Below, piece after piece: positions 1-8,442 of a stretch of 64,000 nucleotides of DNA. Numbering within the stretch: position 1 is the stretch's first letter; every line of letters starts with the position of its first letter. The notes beneath the pieces were generated by a model. The model was not told the DNA's origin and ran no database searches. It was given only the letters and a program-made list of their open reading frames with translations. Source of the DNA: Entoloma clypeatum. Lineage: Eukaryota; Basidiomycota; Agaricomycetes; Agaricales; Entolomataceae. The DNA is taken from the NCBI GenBank assembly GCA_963565915.1, contig OY751489.1, forward strand, positions 310,001-374,000, given 5' to 3'. Both the position numbers and the translations under genes were made by a program.

Positions 1-45
1 GTTGCTCAGTACACCTGTGGCTAGCGCCCAGGTGGAACTTCAACA
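1..45 (+). repeat. copia A 5' LTR, last 45 bases
   Basis: Matches the last 45 bases of the LTR at 5211-5519 apart from isolated changes and ends in the same TTCAACA terminus. Confidence 0.9.
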
Positions 46-57
46 GGTTATGGGCCC
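46..57 (+). other. primer binding site, initiator-tRNA anticodon type
   Basis: GGTTATGGGCCC lies directly against the LTR end. It is complementary to the anticodon stem-loop of eukaryotic initiator tRNA-Met (GGGCCCAUAACC), not to a tRNA 3' end. Drosophila copia uses such a half-tRNA primer. The same 12-mer follows the LTR at 5520-5531 and, reversed, at 11891-11902 and 26729-26740. Confidence 0.8.
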
Positions 58-407
58 CGGATAGCAGAGGGACTTGGGAAACGCTGGCAACAGCGAGTAC
101 CTGCCCACTCTACCCTGGTTGGCAAGGAACCGATCGAAAGATCTAGGTTCTGAGTCTTACTTCTTCACAAATGAACCTGGGAACGTCATTACGACAAGTA
201 CCTGTCATGAGACATCCCTAAGGGGATTGACCTAGTACACTCCATGTGGAAACGTTGATCACACCTTATACGTTTCTGACATATAAAGGGTTTTCCCGTG
301 ACCGCTATTCCTAAAGGGAATATGTCATAAGGAATCATTTAATTGTTTTCTTGAATCATATTCATAACACATCACTGATTGGGAACCCTTTTTTAGATTC
401 ATCTAAA

Positions 408-3400
408 ATGTCTACCTCTCGTTCTGCCCTCGACATCATCACCCCCTTCGACGGTATCGACTACCAGAGCTGGGCTGAAAAAATGAAGTCTTACCTCCTC
501 CATCAAGGAGTTTGGCGCATCGTCTCTGGCGACATCACCTGTCCCGTGATCGCTGACTTCACCACCATGGTCTCCACCCCTGGGGCCACTGCTGCTGCTC
601 CCCCTGTGTTGACTACCACGGTCGACCAGCCCGGCTTCCGTAAGGAAGAAAAAGCCTGGGTCAGGGACAACGACGTAGCTCTCGGGGCGATACGCCTGAA
701 GGTCTCTGAGGCGATCAGACGCCACATCAAGGACAGCACCTCGGCACTTGACGCGTGGAAGGCGCTAAAAGATAACTACTCCAAGGTATCCCCGGCTGTC
801 ATCTTCGGCGACTTCAAGGCCGCCGCCACCTACAAACTCTCTGGACGCGATCCCGTGCCTGAGATTGAACGCCTGGGGTCTCTTTTCGCCCGGCTCGCTG
901 ATTCGAACTTTGACATCCCTGATCTAATGCAGGCAATGATCCTGGCCAATGCAATTCCCGACGCCTGGTCGTCACTCTCCACCGCCCTTTTCCAGGTCTA
1001 CGACGCCGACGATTTCACCTACAAGGCCGTCGCCGACAGCATCATATCGGAGTACAGGCGCAAATATGCAATTGGGTCTACTCGGGCGTCCAACGAGCAG
1101 GCCCGGAAAATTTCCAGGACAAAACGCAAGGGGCAGGACCCCAAATGGGAAAAGCAGCAAAAGCTGAGTACCTCGCAGAACGACGCTGACGAGCAGCCTA
1201 ACTCGACCGACCATAGTACCGCTTCTGAAAAGAAGAAGGGAAAAGGACGCTGGCGCAATCAGAAGAAAAATGCCAACACTGCGGACAACATGTCCAAACA
1301 TATGGAGGAAACGGTTGAGTTTGTTGCTCCCGCCATCCACTTCCCTCCTCTTCCGGCACCGTCCTTCACCACCGTCACTGGTCGCGGGAAAACGACAAGT
1401 ACCACCCAGCCCGATTCCGCAAGAATGCAGTCGCTCCTGCAGCGTATGAACCCGCCTCCTTCCCAGTACACTGGACTTCCATCTGGAAAACCGTCCATGT
1501 GGAAAAAGAACGACCATGTTCGCAAACTCGCGCGCGGCATTGGTGCTCGCCCCTCAGGGTCAAACCTTCGCATTCTGGATACGATTATCCCAGAAGAAGA
1601 CGAAAGACCATCCAAGCAGCGTCGAGTTACTCCGCCGCTGGACCAAACCCTTAGGATGATGGACATAGACCATCAGAGCGAGCGTATGGGGCCGGATCAA
1701 TTCGAAGATGGGCTTATTGAACTTGACGGTTCGTCATCTCCCTCTCCTGAATCTGACCAATTAAGGAAAGCTAATAACACCTCCTTTCAGACATGTAAAA
1801 TATTAGCTAGTACTAGTGCAGAATGTATGGATCATATTGACAGCGATCTATATAAAAAATATACAAAGCACTTTGCGTCATGCACACACTGTAAGGAGAA
1901 AGAACGCGCACAATGGATCTTAGACTCCGGTGCCTCGTTACACTTTACCCATGAGTTCAAGGACTTTGCGTACTACAGGCCTCTCAAGGCTAAGCGATTT
2001 GTCCAAACAGCTGCAAAGGGAAAGAAACTGGAGATACTCGGAGTTGGGGCCGTTCCAGTACGGCATACCCTAAATGGGGAAACTAAAACTCATCTCCTAC
2101 GACCGGTATTTTATATTCCGGATATGGACACACGTCTATTGTCCCTAGGCGTCTTCCTCAACCATGGTTACAAAGTTGATGGAATGCGTGGAGAAATTAA
2201 TATCTCTAAAGGGCTGAACAAAATACAGTTTTCGCCTCATTTCATCAGACAAACCATTTACTGGCTAGACACTGAAATACGCTATGACCAAATCCACGCG
2301 ATCTCTAGCGAAATCACTGTTGAAACCTGGCATAAACGCCTTGGCCACCCAAATGACCAGGCGCTCAATAAAATTCCCACTAGTACCAAAGGAGTACCCA
2401 GAACGTTAGTACGTGAGAAATCACAGGAAAGCTGCACAGGGTGCCTCAAAGGGAAAATGCCGAATCAGTCATACCCCAATTCAATGACGAGGGCTGTCAA
2501 ACCCTTCGATCTGATTCATTCAGACCTGAAACAGATATCCACGGCATTGTACCACAAGTACAAATACTTCCTCACATTTTTGGACGATTTTTCATCTCAT
2601 GTCTGGGTCGTCTTGCTTAGGAAAAAGTCTGGTGCCATCACGGCACTAAGACAGTTTCTTGCGATGATCCAGAACCAATTTGCCGCTACCCCTAAGAAGT
2701 GGCAAGTTGATGGAGGTGGAGAATTTGACGAATACAAGGATGTACTTGCCGATCATGGAATTCTGATCGACGTCACGCTCCCATATCAGCACCAGCAGAA
2801 TGGTAGAGCAGAACGGATCAATCGAACACTATGGGAAAAATCTCAGGCATTGCGCTTCGATGCATGCTTACCGCCCATGTGGTGGGAATTCTGTTTGGAA
2901 CACGCAGCATTTCTCTACAACAGAACTCCCATGCAGCGTCTTGAATGGAAAACCCCTTACTTCAGGGTGACCAATGAGATCCCCGACATGTCCAGTGTCA
3001 GAGTATTTGGTTGTCAAGCATATGTATATATCCCAAAGGAGAAGCATAGGAACTCCCTGGAATCAAGATCCCGATTGATGATTTATCTCGGATCGAAACC
3101 AGGGGTCAAAGGATACCACTTCATGGATCCTGAGACCAACACGATTTTCATGGGCGGGAAAGCTATCTTTGATGAAAGCAAGTACCCTAGATGCCATATC
3201 AACCCGTTGCCAGAAAACCACCCAGAAATGGAAGACCCAGAGCCGGCTGATGAGTTTGAGGATCTCATTCCCGGCAGCAATGACGACGATAGTCACAACG
3301 AAACACCTCATGACCCAGTTCCCATTGAACAGGATCAACCTGAATCAGACAACGAATTGCCTGCCAGTGAGCCTGATGACCAACCACGAATACCCACTCC

Positions 3401-3512
3401 AGAACCCGAGCAAGTACCAGATCGACCGATCAGGGAACGACGAGTTCGGAAGATGCCAGGAAGCATCTATGGGGAAGACACTCCAGCGTCTGATCTTGAA
3501 AAATTAGATTGA
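408..3512 (+). CDS. copia A gag-protease-integrase
   Basis: The first ATG in the frame is at 408 and is conserved in the other copies. The N-terminal ~200 residues resemble the copia gag (UBN2-like) domain; a basic, glutamine-rich stretch follows and no CCHC zinc knuckle is seen. The aspartic protease motif DSGAS is at about 1920. The integrase has an HHCC-type region (RLGHP near 2340, CTGC near 2435), then catalytic Asp (HSDL, ~2520), Asp (VDGGGEF, ~2708) and Glu (NGRAER, ~2810). The frame stops at TGA 3510-3512 and reopens at once in the same frame as the RT ORF, so the stop splits one polyprotein. Copies B and G share this stop. Copy C has CGA at that codon. Confidence 0.9.
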   Translation: MSTSRSALDIITPFDGIDYQSWAEKMKSYLLHQGVWRIVSGDITCPVIADFTTMVSTPGATAAAPPVLTTTVDQPGFRKEEKAWVRDNDVALGAIRLKVSEAIRRHIKDSTSALDAWKALKDNYSKVSPAVIFGDFKAAATYKLSGRDPVPEIERLGSLFARLADSNFDIPDLMQAMILANAIPDAWSSLSTALFQVYDADDFTYKAVADSIISEYRRKYAIGSTRASNEQARKISRTKRKGQDPKWEKQQKLSTSQNDADEQPNSTDHSTASEKKKGKGRWRNQKKNANTADNMSKHMEETVEFVAPAIHFPPLPAPSFTTVTGRGKTTSTTQPDSARMQSLLQRMNPPPSQYTGLPSGKPSMWKKNDHVRKLARGIGARPSGSNLRILDTIIPEEDERPSKQRRVTPPLDQTLRMMDIDHQSERMGPDQFEDGLIELDGSSSPSPESDQLRKANNTSFQTCKILASTSAECMDHIDSDLYKKYTKHFASCTHCKEKERAQWILDSGASLHFTHEFKDFAYYRPLKAKRFVQTAAKGKKLEILGVGAVPVRHTLNGETKTHLLRPVFYIPDMDTRLLSLGVFLNHGYKVDGMRGEINISKGLNKIQFSPHFIRQTIYWLDTEIRYDQIHAISSEITVETWHKRLGHPNDQALNKIPTSTKGVPRTLVREKSQESCTGCLKGKMPNQSYPNSMTRAVKPFDLIHSDLKQISTALYHKYKYFLTFLDDFSSHVWVVLLRKKSGAITALRQFLAMIQNQFAATPKKWQVDGGGEFDEYKDVLADHGILIDVTLPYQHQQNGRAERINRTLWEKSQALRFDACLPPMWWEFCLEHAAFLYNRTPMQRLEWKTPYFRVTNEIPDMSSVRVFGCQAYVYIPKEKHRNSLESRSRLMIYLGSKPGVKGYHFMDPETNTIFMGGKAIFDESKYPRCHINPLPENHPEMEDPEPADEFEDLIPGSNDDDSHNETPHDPVPIEQDQPESDNELPASEPDDQPRIPTPEPEQVPDRPIRERRVRKMPGSIYGEDTPASDLEKLD

Positions 3513-5135
3513 AGACGGAGATTGGGTGGTCAAACGGCATGGATGAATGACCTCCTGATGGAGGCGATATCAGTCCAAGTTGGCATTGTTGAAATGTCCC
3601 ATAAAGACATATACCCTCTTCCAAATAAAGAAGACTGGTATGCAGCTGAACGTAAAGAGCTAGACATGCTCAAACGCCGCGGGGTGATCACGGAGCTAGT
3701 ACCCCTGCCTGCAGGGAGGAAAGCTCTAAGGAACAAATGGGTTTATAACGAAAAGTCCGACAGGCGTCTGAAAGCACGCCTCGTCGCAAAAGGCTTTTCA
3801 CAGGTAGAAGGGATCGACTTTGATCAGATCTTCTCACCAGTCGTAAGATATGAAACCGTCCGACTAATACTGGCATTGACAGCCCTTGAAGGGTGGTTCA
3901 TGACACTTTTGGACGTCTCATCAGCCTTCCTCTATGGAACGCTCCGTGAAGTCATTTACATGCGACAGCCTGAGGGCTACATAGTAAAAGGGAAAGAACA
4001 CCTCGTGTACCAACTATTCAAAGCTCTATATGGACTTAAGCAGGCCGCATTAGCCTGGTGGAGGGAACTTGATTCCTCCATGAAAAAGCTCGGCTTTGTC
4101 CAGCTTCACTCCGATGCGGGAGTGTTCATTCACAAAAGTACCAACGGGGAAATTGTAATCGCCGTCATCTATGTCAACGACTCTGCTTTTCTTGGCACAA
4201 ACCAGGAATATACGCTAGAGAAAAAGAAGGCCTTCATGACCACATGGGAATGTAGGGACCTAGGGCACCTTGTGCCTGATGGGGAACTGAAAGAATTTCT
4301 CTCTATCCAAATAAGGCAACACGGGAAACGTATCTTCATCGATCAAGTACCTTACCTTGAGAAAATACTCGAACGAATGGGGATGAGCGAATCTAACGCC
4401 ACCCATACCCCACTTCCTACGGGCTACAAACCCATGATGTCCGAAGATGAACCCAATGCAGAACTTCGATCAAAGTACCAATCCGTCATCGGATCACTTC
4501 TATATCTGATGATTGGAACAAGGCCAGACATCTGTTTTGCCGTGATCAAAATGTCGCAATTTTCCGCAAATCCCACCAAACGCCATTTAGAAGTGGCTAG
4601 GGATATTTGCAGGTATCTGAAAGCGACAAAGAATTACGCAATCATGTATGATGGTGACTCAGGGAAAGGAATCTATGCATTCACAGACTCTGACTGGGCG
4701 TCAGATGAAAACACGAGGAGGTCTACCACTGGCTTCTTCATATCACTGGTGTCTGGAGCAGTGACATGGGTATCATCGGCGCAAAAGACCATCGCCCTCT
4801 CTTCCACAGAAGCAGAGTATATGGCGTTATCAGACTGCAGTCGCGCAGCAACATGGCTGAGAAGCATGCTTGCCGAACTTGGAATGCAGATCAGATCAGT
4901 ACCGATCTACGGAGATAACAACGGCTCCGTCTTCATCGCATCCAACCCTGTAACTGAGAAGCGATCCAAGCACATTGACGTGCAATTCCACTTCGTCAGA
5001 GAAAAAGTCTCCGAAGGGATAATTACAGTCGAATTCATTGAAGGAGTGAACAACCCTGCAGACCTTTTAACTAAGAATCTGGGAAAAATCCTCTTTTCCA
5101 AGTTTATCCCGTACTTCGGATTGATAAAAAACTAG
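3513..5135 (+). CDS. copia A reverse transcriptase-RNase H (catalytic motif altered)
   Basis: In frame with the upstream gag-integrase ORF; the first ATG is at 3540. RT motifs include LVAKGFSQ, LDVSSAF and LYGLKQA. RNase H includes FTDSDWASD and SSTEAEYMAL. The metal-binding YVDD box reads YVND: codon 4176-4178 is AAC where copy C has GAT (44079-44081). Loss of the first Asp of this motif abolishes polymerisation in characterised RTs, so this product is expected to be inactive although otherwise full length and open. It ends at TAG just before the PPT and LTR. Confidence 0.88.
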   Translation, partial: RRRLGGQTAWMNDLLMEAISVQVGIVEMSHKDIYPLPNKEDWYAAERKELDMLKRRGVITELVPLPAGRKALRNKWVYNEKSDRRLKARLVAKGFSQVEGIDFDQIFSPVVRYETVRLILALTALEGWFMTLLDVSSAFLYGTLREVIYMRQPEGYIVKGKEHLVYQLFKALYGLKQAALAWWRELDSSMKKLGFVQLHSDAGVFIHKSTNGEIVIAVIYVNDSAFLGTNQEYTLEKKKAFMTTWECRDLGHLVPDGELKEFLSIQIRQHGKRIFIDQVPYLEKILERMGMSESNATHTPLPTGYKPMMSEDEPNAELRSKYQSVIGSLLYLMIGTRPDICFAVIKMSQFSANPTKRHLEVARDICRYLKATKNYAIMYDGDSGKGIYAFTDSDWASDENTRRSTTGFFISLVSGAVTWVSSAQKTIALSSTEAEYMALSDCSRAATWLRSMLAELGMQIRSVPIYGDNNGSVFIASNPVTEKRSKHIDVQFHFVREKVSEGIITVEFIEGVNNPADLLTKNLGKILFSKFIPYFGLIKN

Positions 5136-5210
5136 GCGGAACAGAGTACCTATATATATATGTGGGAAAAAGTAAGATGTATTTAGAAGTATGTACTAAA
5201 TATGGGGGGG

Positions 5211-5519
5211 TGTTGAAACTTTTCCCATCATGTAGATTAGATTAGATTAGATTACATCACGTGACCTTTACATATCTTCATTACATACTTGTTTGGTTGG
5301 TACAAACAGTAGTACGGTATATAAGACCAGGAAACTGTCAATATCAACAAGTTGTCTCGTGACTCTTAACCAGCTCCATCGCTCTCACCAGCCTCAACCG
5401 CTCTCACCAGCCTCACCCTTCCCAACCAAGTAAGTGACTAGAACGGTAGAGTAGAGTACTTCCACTGTAGCTGTGTTGCTCAGTACATCTGTGGCTAGCG
5501 CCCAGGTGGAACTTCAACA
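5211..5519 (+). repeat. copia LTR shared by elements A and C
   Basis: 309 bp with TGTTGAA/TTCAACA ends. It is preceded by a polypurine tract (seven G at 5204-5210) and followed by a primer site at 5520, so it is at once the 3' LTR of A and the 5' LTR of C. It contains a GATTA pentamer array near its start. Confidence 0.95.
5318..5325 (+). promoter_or_regulatory. TATA box of copia LTR
   Basis: TATATAAG lies in the middle of the LTR and is kept in all copia LTRs of the window. It probably drives the C element's transcript here and marks polymerase II initiation some 30 bases downstream. Confidence 0.6.
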
Positions 5520-5839
5520 GGTTATGGGCCCCGGATAGCAGAGGGACTTGGGAACGCTGGCAACAGCAAGTATCTGCCCACTCTACCCTGGTTGGCAAAC
5601 AACCGATCGAAAGATCTAGGTTCTGAGTCTTACTTCTTCACACATGAACCTGGGAACGTCATTACGACAAAGTACCTGTCATGAAGCGTCCCTAAGGGGA
5701 TTGACTTAGTACACATCATGTGGAAACGTTGATCGTACCTCACACACTTCTGACAAAAAGGGTTTTTCCCACAACCGCTATTCCTAAAGGGAATATGTTG
5801 TGAGGAATCATTTATTTGTTTTCTCTAAAAATCAAATTC

Positions 5840-6098
5840 ATAAAAGAACATCACTGATTGGGAAAACTCCTTTTAGATTCATTAAAAATGTCTACCTCTC
5901 GCTCCGCACTTGACTCCATCACTGTCTTCGACGGTATCGACTACCAAAGCTGGGCTGAGAAAATGAAGTCCTACCTGTTGAAGTTCCACCTGGGCGCTAG
6001 CCACAGGTGTACTGAGCAACATAGCTACAGTGGAAGTACTCTATGATACCGCTATGGTCACTTACATGGTTTGGAGGGGGTAAGGCTAGTGAGAGCGG
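5840..6098 (+). repeat. 259-bp overlap copy, left of gap
   Basis: Identical to 6299-6557. It contains the copia C leader and gag start plus the first part of copia B's left LTR, so the same insertion junction appears twice. Confidence 0.9.
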
Positions 6099-6434
6099 NN
6101 NNNNNNNNNNNNNNNNNNNNNNNNNNNNNNNNNNNNNNNNNNNNNNNNNNNNNNNNNNNNNNNNNNNNNNNNNNNNNNNNNNNNNNNNNNNNNNNNNNNN
6201 NNNNNNNNNNNNNNNNNNNNNNNNNNNNNNNNNNNNNNNNNNNNNNNNNNNNNNNNNNNNNNNNNNNNNNNNNNNNNNNNNNNNNNNNNNNNNNNNNNAT
6301 AAAAGAACATCACTGATTGGGAAAACTCCTTTTAGATTCATTAAAAATGTCTACCTCTCGCTCCGCACTTGACTCCATCACTGTCTTCGACGGTATCGAC
6401 TACCAAAGCTGGGCTGAGAAAATGAAGTCCTACC
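5888..6434 (+). pseudogene. copia C gag, 5' fragment (present on both sides of the gap)
   Basis: The ATG at 5888 starts the same MSTSRSALD gag N-terminus as copy A. The reading is cut after MKSYL by the LTR of copia B. The same 88 bases recur at 6347-6434 because the contig overlap is written twice around the N run. Gag continues after B at 12213. The real fragment is one copy, not two. Confidence 0.85.
6099..6298. other. assembly gap, 200 N
   Basis: A run of exactly 200 N flanked by an exact 259-bp duplicate (5840-6098 and 6299-6557). This is the pattern of two contig ends that overlap but were not merged. No sequence is necessarily missing. Confidence 0.95.
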
Positions 6435-6557
6435 TGTTGAAGTTCCACCTGGGCGCTAGCCACAGGTGTACTGAGCAACATAGCTACAGTGGAAGTACTC
6501 TATGATACCGCTATGGTCACTTACATGGTTTGGAGGGGGTAAGGCTAGTGAGAGCGG
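6299..6557 (+). repeat. 259-bp overlap copy, right of gap
   Basis: Second copy of 5840-6098, starting at the first base after the N run. The left copy ends at the last base before the N run, which is what an unmerged overlap would give. Confidence 0.9.
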
Positions 6558-6744
6558 TTGAGGCTGGTGAGAGCGATGGAGCTGGTTAAGAGTCAAGAGA
6601 CAACTTGTTGATATTGACAGTTTCCTGGTCTTATATACCGTACTACTGTTTGTACCAACCAAACAAGTATGTAATGAAGATATGTAAAGGTCACGTGATG
6701 TAATCTAATCTAATCTAATCTACGTGATGGGAAAAGTTTCAACA
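6435..6744 (-). repeat. copia B 3' LTR
   Basis: 310 bp with TGTTGAA/TTCAACA ends. The PPT complement (a C run) follows at 6745. The first 123 bases also appear at 5976-6098, left of the gap. Confidence 0.95.
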
Positions 6745-6819
6745 CCCCCCCATATTTAGTACATACTTCTAAATACATCTTACTTTTTCCCACATATATA
6801 TATAGGTACTCTGTTCCGC

Positions 6820-8442
6820 CTAGTTTTTTATCAATCCGAAGTACGGGATAAACTTGGAAAAGAGGATTTTTCCCAGATTCTTAGTTAAAAGGTCTGCAGG
6901 GTTGTTCACTCCTTCAATGAATTCGACTGTAATTATCCCTTCGGAGACTTTTTCTCTGACGAAGTGGAATTGCACGTCAATGTGCTTGGATCGCTTCTCA
7001 GTTACAGGGTTGGATGCGATGAAGACGGAGCCGTTGTTATCTCCGTAGATCGGTACTGATCTGATCTGCATTCCAAGTTCGGCAAGCATGCTTCTCAGCC
7101 ATGTTGCTGCGCGACTGCAGTCTGATAACGCCATATACTCTGCTTCTGTGGAAGAGAGGGCGATGGTCTTTTGCGCCGATGATACCCATGTCACTGCTCC
7201 AGACACCAGTGATATGAAGAAGCCAGTGGTAGACCTCCTCGTGTTTTCATCTGACGCCCAGTCAGAGTCTGTGAATGCATAGATTCCTTTCCCTGAGTCA
7301 CCATCATACATGATTGCGTAATTCTTTGTCGCTTTCAGATACCTGCAAATATCCCTAGCCACTTCTAAATGGCGTTTGGTGGGATTTGCGGAAAATTGCG
7401 ACATTTTGATCACGGCAAAACAGATGTCTGGCCTTGTTCCAATCATCAGATATAGAAGTGATCCGATGACGGATTGGTACTTTGATCGAAGTTCTGCATT
7501 GGGTTCATCTTCGGACATCATGGGTTTGTAGCCCGTAGGAAGTGGGGTATGGGTGGCGTTAGATTCGCTCATCCCCATTCGTTCGAGTATTTTCTCAAGG
7601 TAAGGTACTTGATCGATGAAGATACGTTTCCCGTGTTGCCTTATTTGGATAGAGAGAAATTCTTTCAGTTCCCCATCAGGCACAAGGTGCCCTAGGTCCC
7701 TACATTCCCATGTGGTCATGAAGGCCTTCTTTTTCTCTAGCGTATATTCCTGGTTTGTGCCGAGAAAAGCAGAGTCGTTGACATAGATGACGGCGATTAC
7801 AATTTCCCCGTTGGTACTTTTGTGAATGAACACTCCCGCATCGGAGTGAAGCTGGACAAAGCCGAGCTTTTTCATGGAGGAATCAAGTTCCCTCCACCAG
7901 GCTAATGCGGCCTGCTTAAGTCCATATAGAGCTTTGAATAGTTGGTACACGAGGTGTTCTTTCCCTTTTACTATGTAGCCCTCAGGCTGTCGCATGTAAA
8001 TGACTTCACGGAGCGTTCCATAGAGGAAGGCTGATGAGACGTCCAAAAGTGTCATGAACCACCCTTCAAGGGCTGTCAATGCCAGTATTAGTCGGACGGT
8101 TTCATATCTTACGACTGGTGAGAAGATCTGATCAAAGTCGATCCCTTCTACCTGTGAAAAGCCTTTTGCGACGAGGCGTGCTTTCAGACGCCTGTCGGAC
8201 TTTTCGTTATAAACCCATTTGTTCCTTAGAGCTTTCCTCCCTGCAGGCAGGGGTACTAGCTCCGTGATCACCCCGCGGCGTTTGAGCATGTCTAGCTCTT
8301 TACGTTCAGCTGCATACCAGTCTTCTTTATTTGGAAGAGGGTATATGTCTTTATGGGACATTTCAACAATGCCAACTTGGACTGATATCGCCTCCATCAG
8401 GAGGTCATTCATCCATGCCGTTTGACCACCCAATCTCCGTCT
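6820..8442 (-). CDS. copia B reverse transcriptase-RNase H (YVND)
   Basis: From the first ATG at 8433 the 537-residue product appears identical to that of copy A, including YVND (AAC codon, complement of 7777-7779). Continuous in frame with the gag-integrase ORF except for the TGA at 8445-8443. Expected to be polymerase-dead, as in copy A. Confidence 0.88.
   Translation of the reverse strand, partial: RRRLGGQTAWMNDLLMEAISVQVGIVEMSHKDIYPLPNKEDWYAAERKELDMLKRRGVITELVPLPAGRKALRNKWVYNEKSDRRLKARLVAKGFSQVEGIDFDQIFSPVVRYETVRLILALTALEGWFMTLLDVSSAFLYGTLREVIYMRQPEGYIVKGKEHLVYQLFKALYGLKQAALAWWRELDSSMKKLGFVQLHSDAGVFIHKSTNGEIVIAVIYVNDSAFLGTNQEYTLEKKKAFMTTWECRDLGHLVPDGELKEFLSIQIRQHGKRIFIDQVPYLEKILERMGMSESNATHTPLPTGYKPMMSEDEPNAELRSKYQSVIGSLLYLMIGTRPDICFAVIKMSQFSANPTKRHLEVARDICRYLKATKNYAIMYDGDSGKGIYAFTDSDWASDENTRRSTTGFFISLVSGAVTWVSSAQKTIALSSTEAEYMALSDCSRAATWLRSMLAELGMQIRSVPIYGDNNGSVFIASNPVTEKRSKHIDVQFHFVREKVSEGIITVEFIEGVNNPADLLTKNLGKILFSKFIPYFGLIKN

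Larger units (their letters stand above)
1..5519 (+). mobile_element. Ty1/copia LTR retrotransposon A (5' LTR truncated by window edge)
   Basis: Element order is LTR end, primer site, gag-protease-integrase, RT-RNase H, polypurine tract, LTR, which is the copia order. The left LTR is visible only as its last 45 bases. The right LTR (5211-5519) begins TGTTGAA and ends TTCAACA. A new primer site follows directly at 5520, so the right LTR also serves as the 5' LTR of copia C. The RT half is almost identical to that of copies B and G, showing recent spread, whereas gag differs more. No TSD can be scored because the left flank is outside the window. Confidence 0.95.

Noticed and set aside
6043..6372. 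Open frames running through the N block
   Set aside because: They consist mostly of unknown bases, and the flanks are LTR and gag sequence in other frames.
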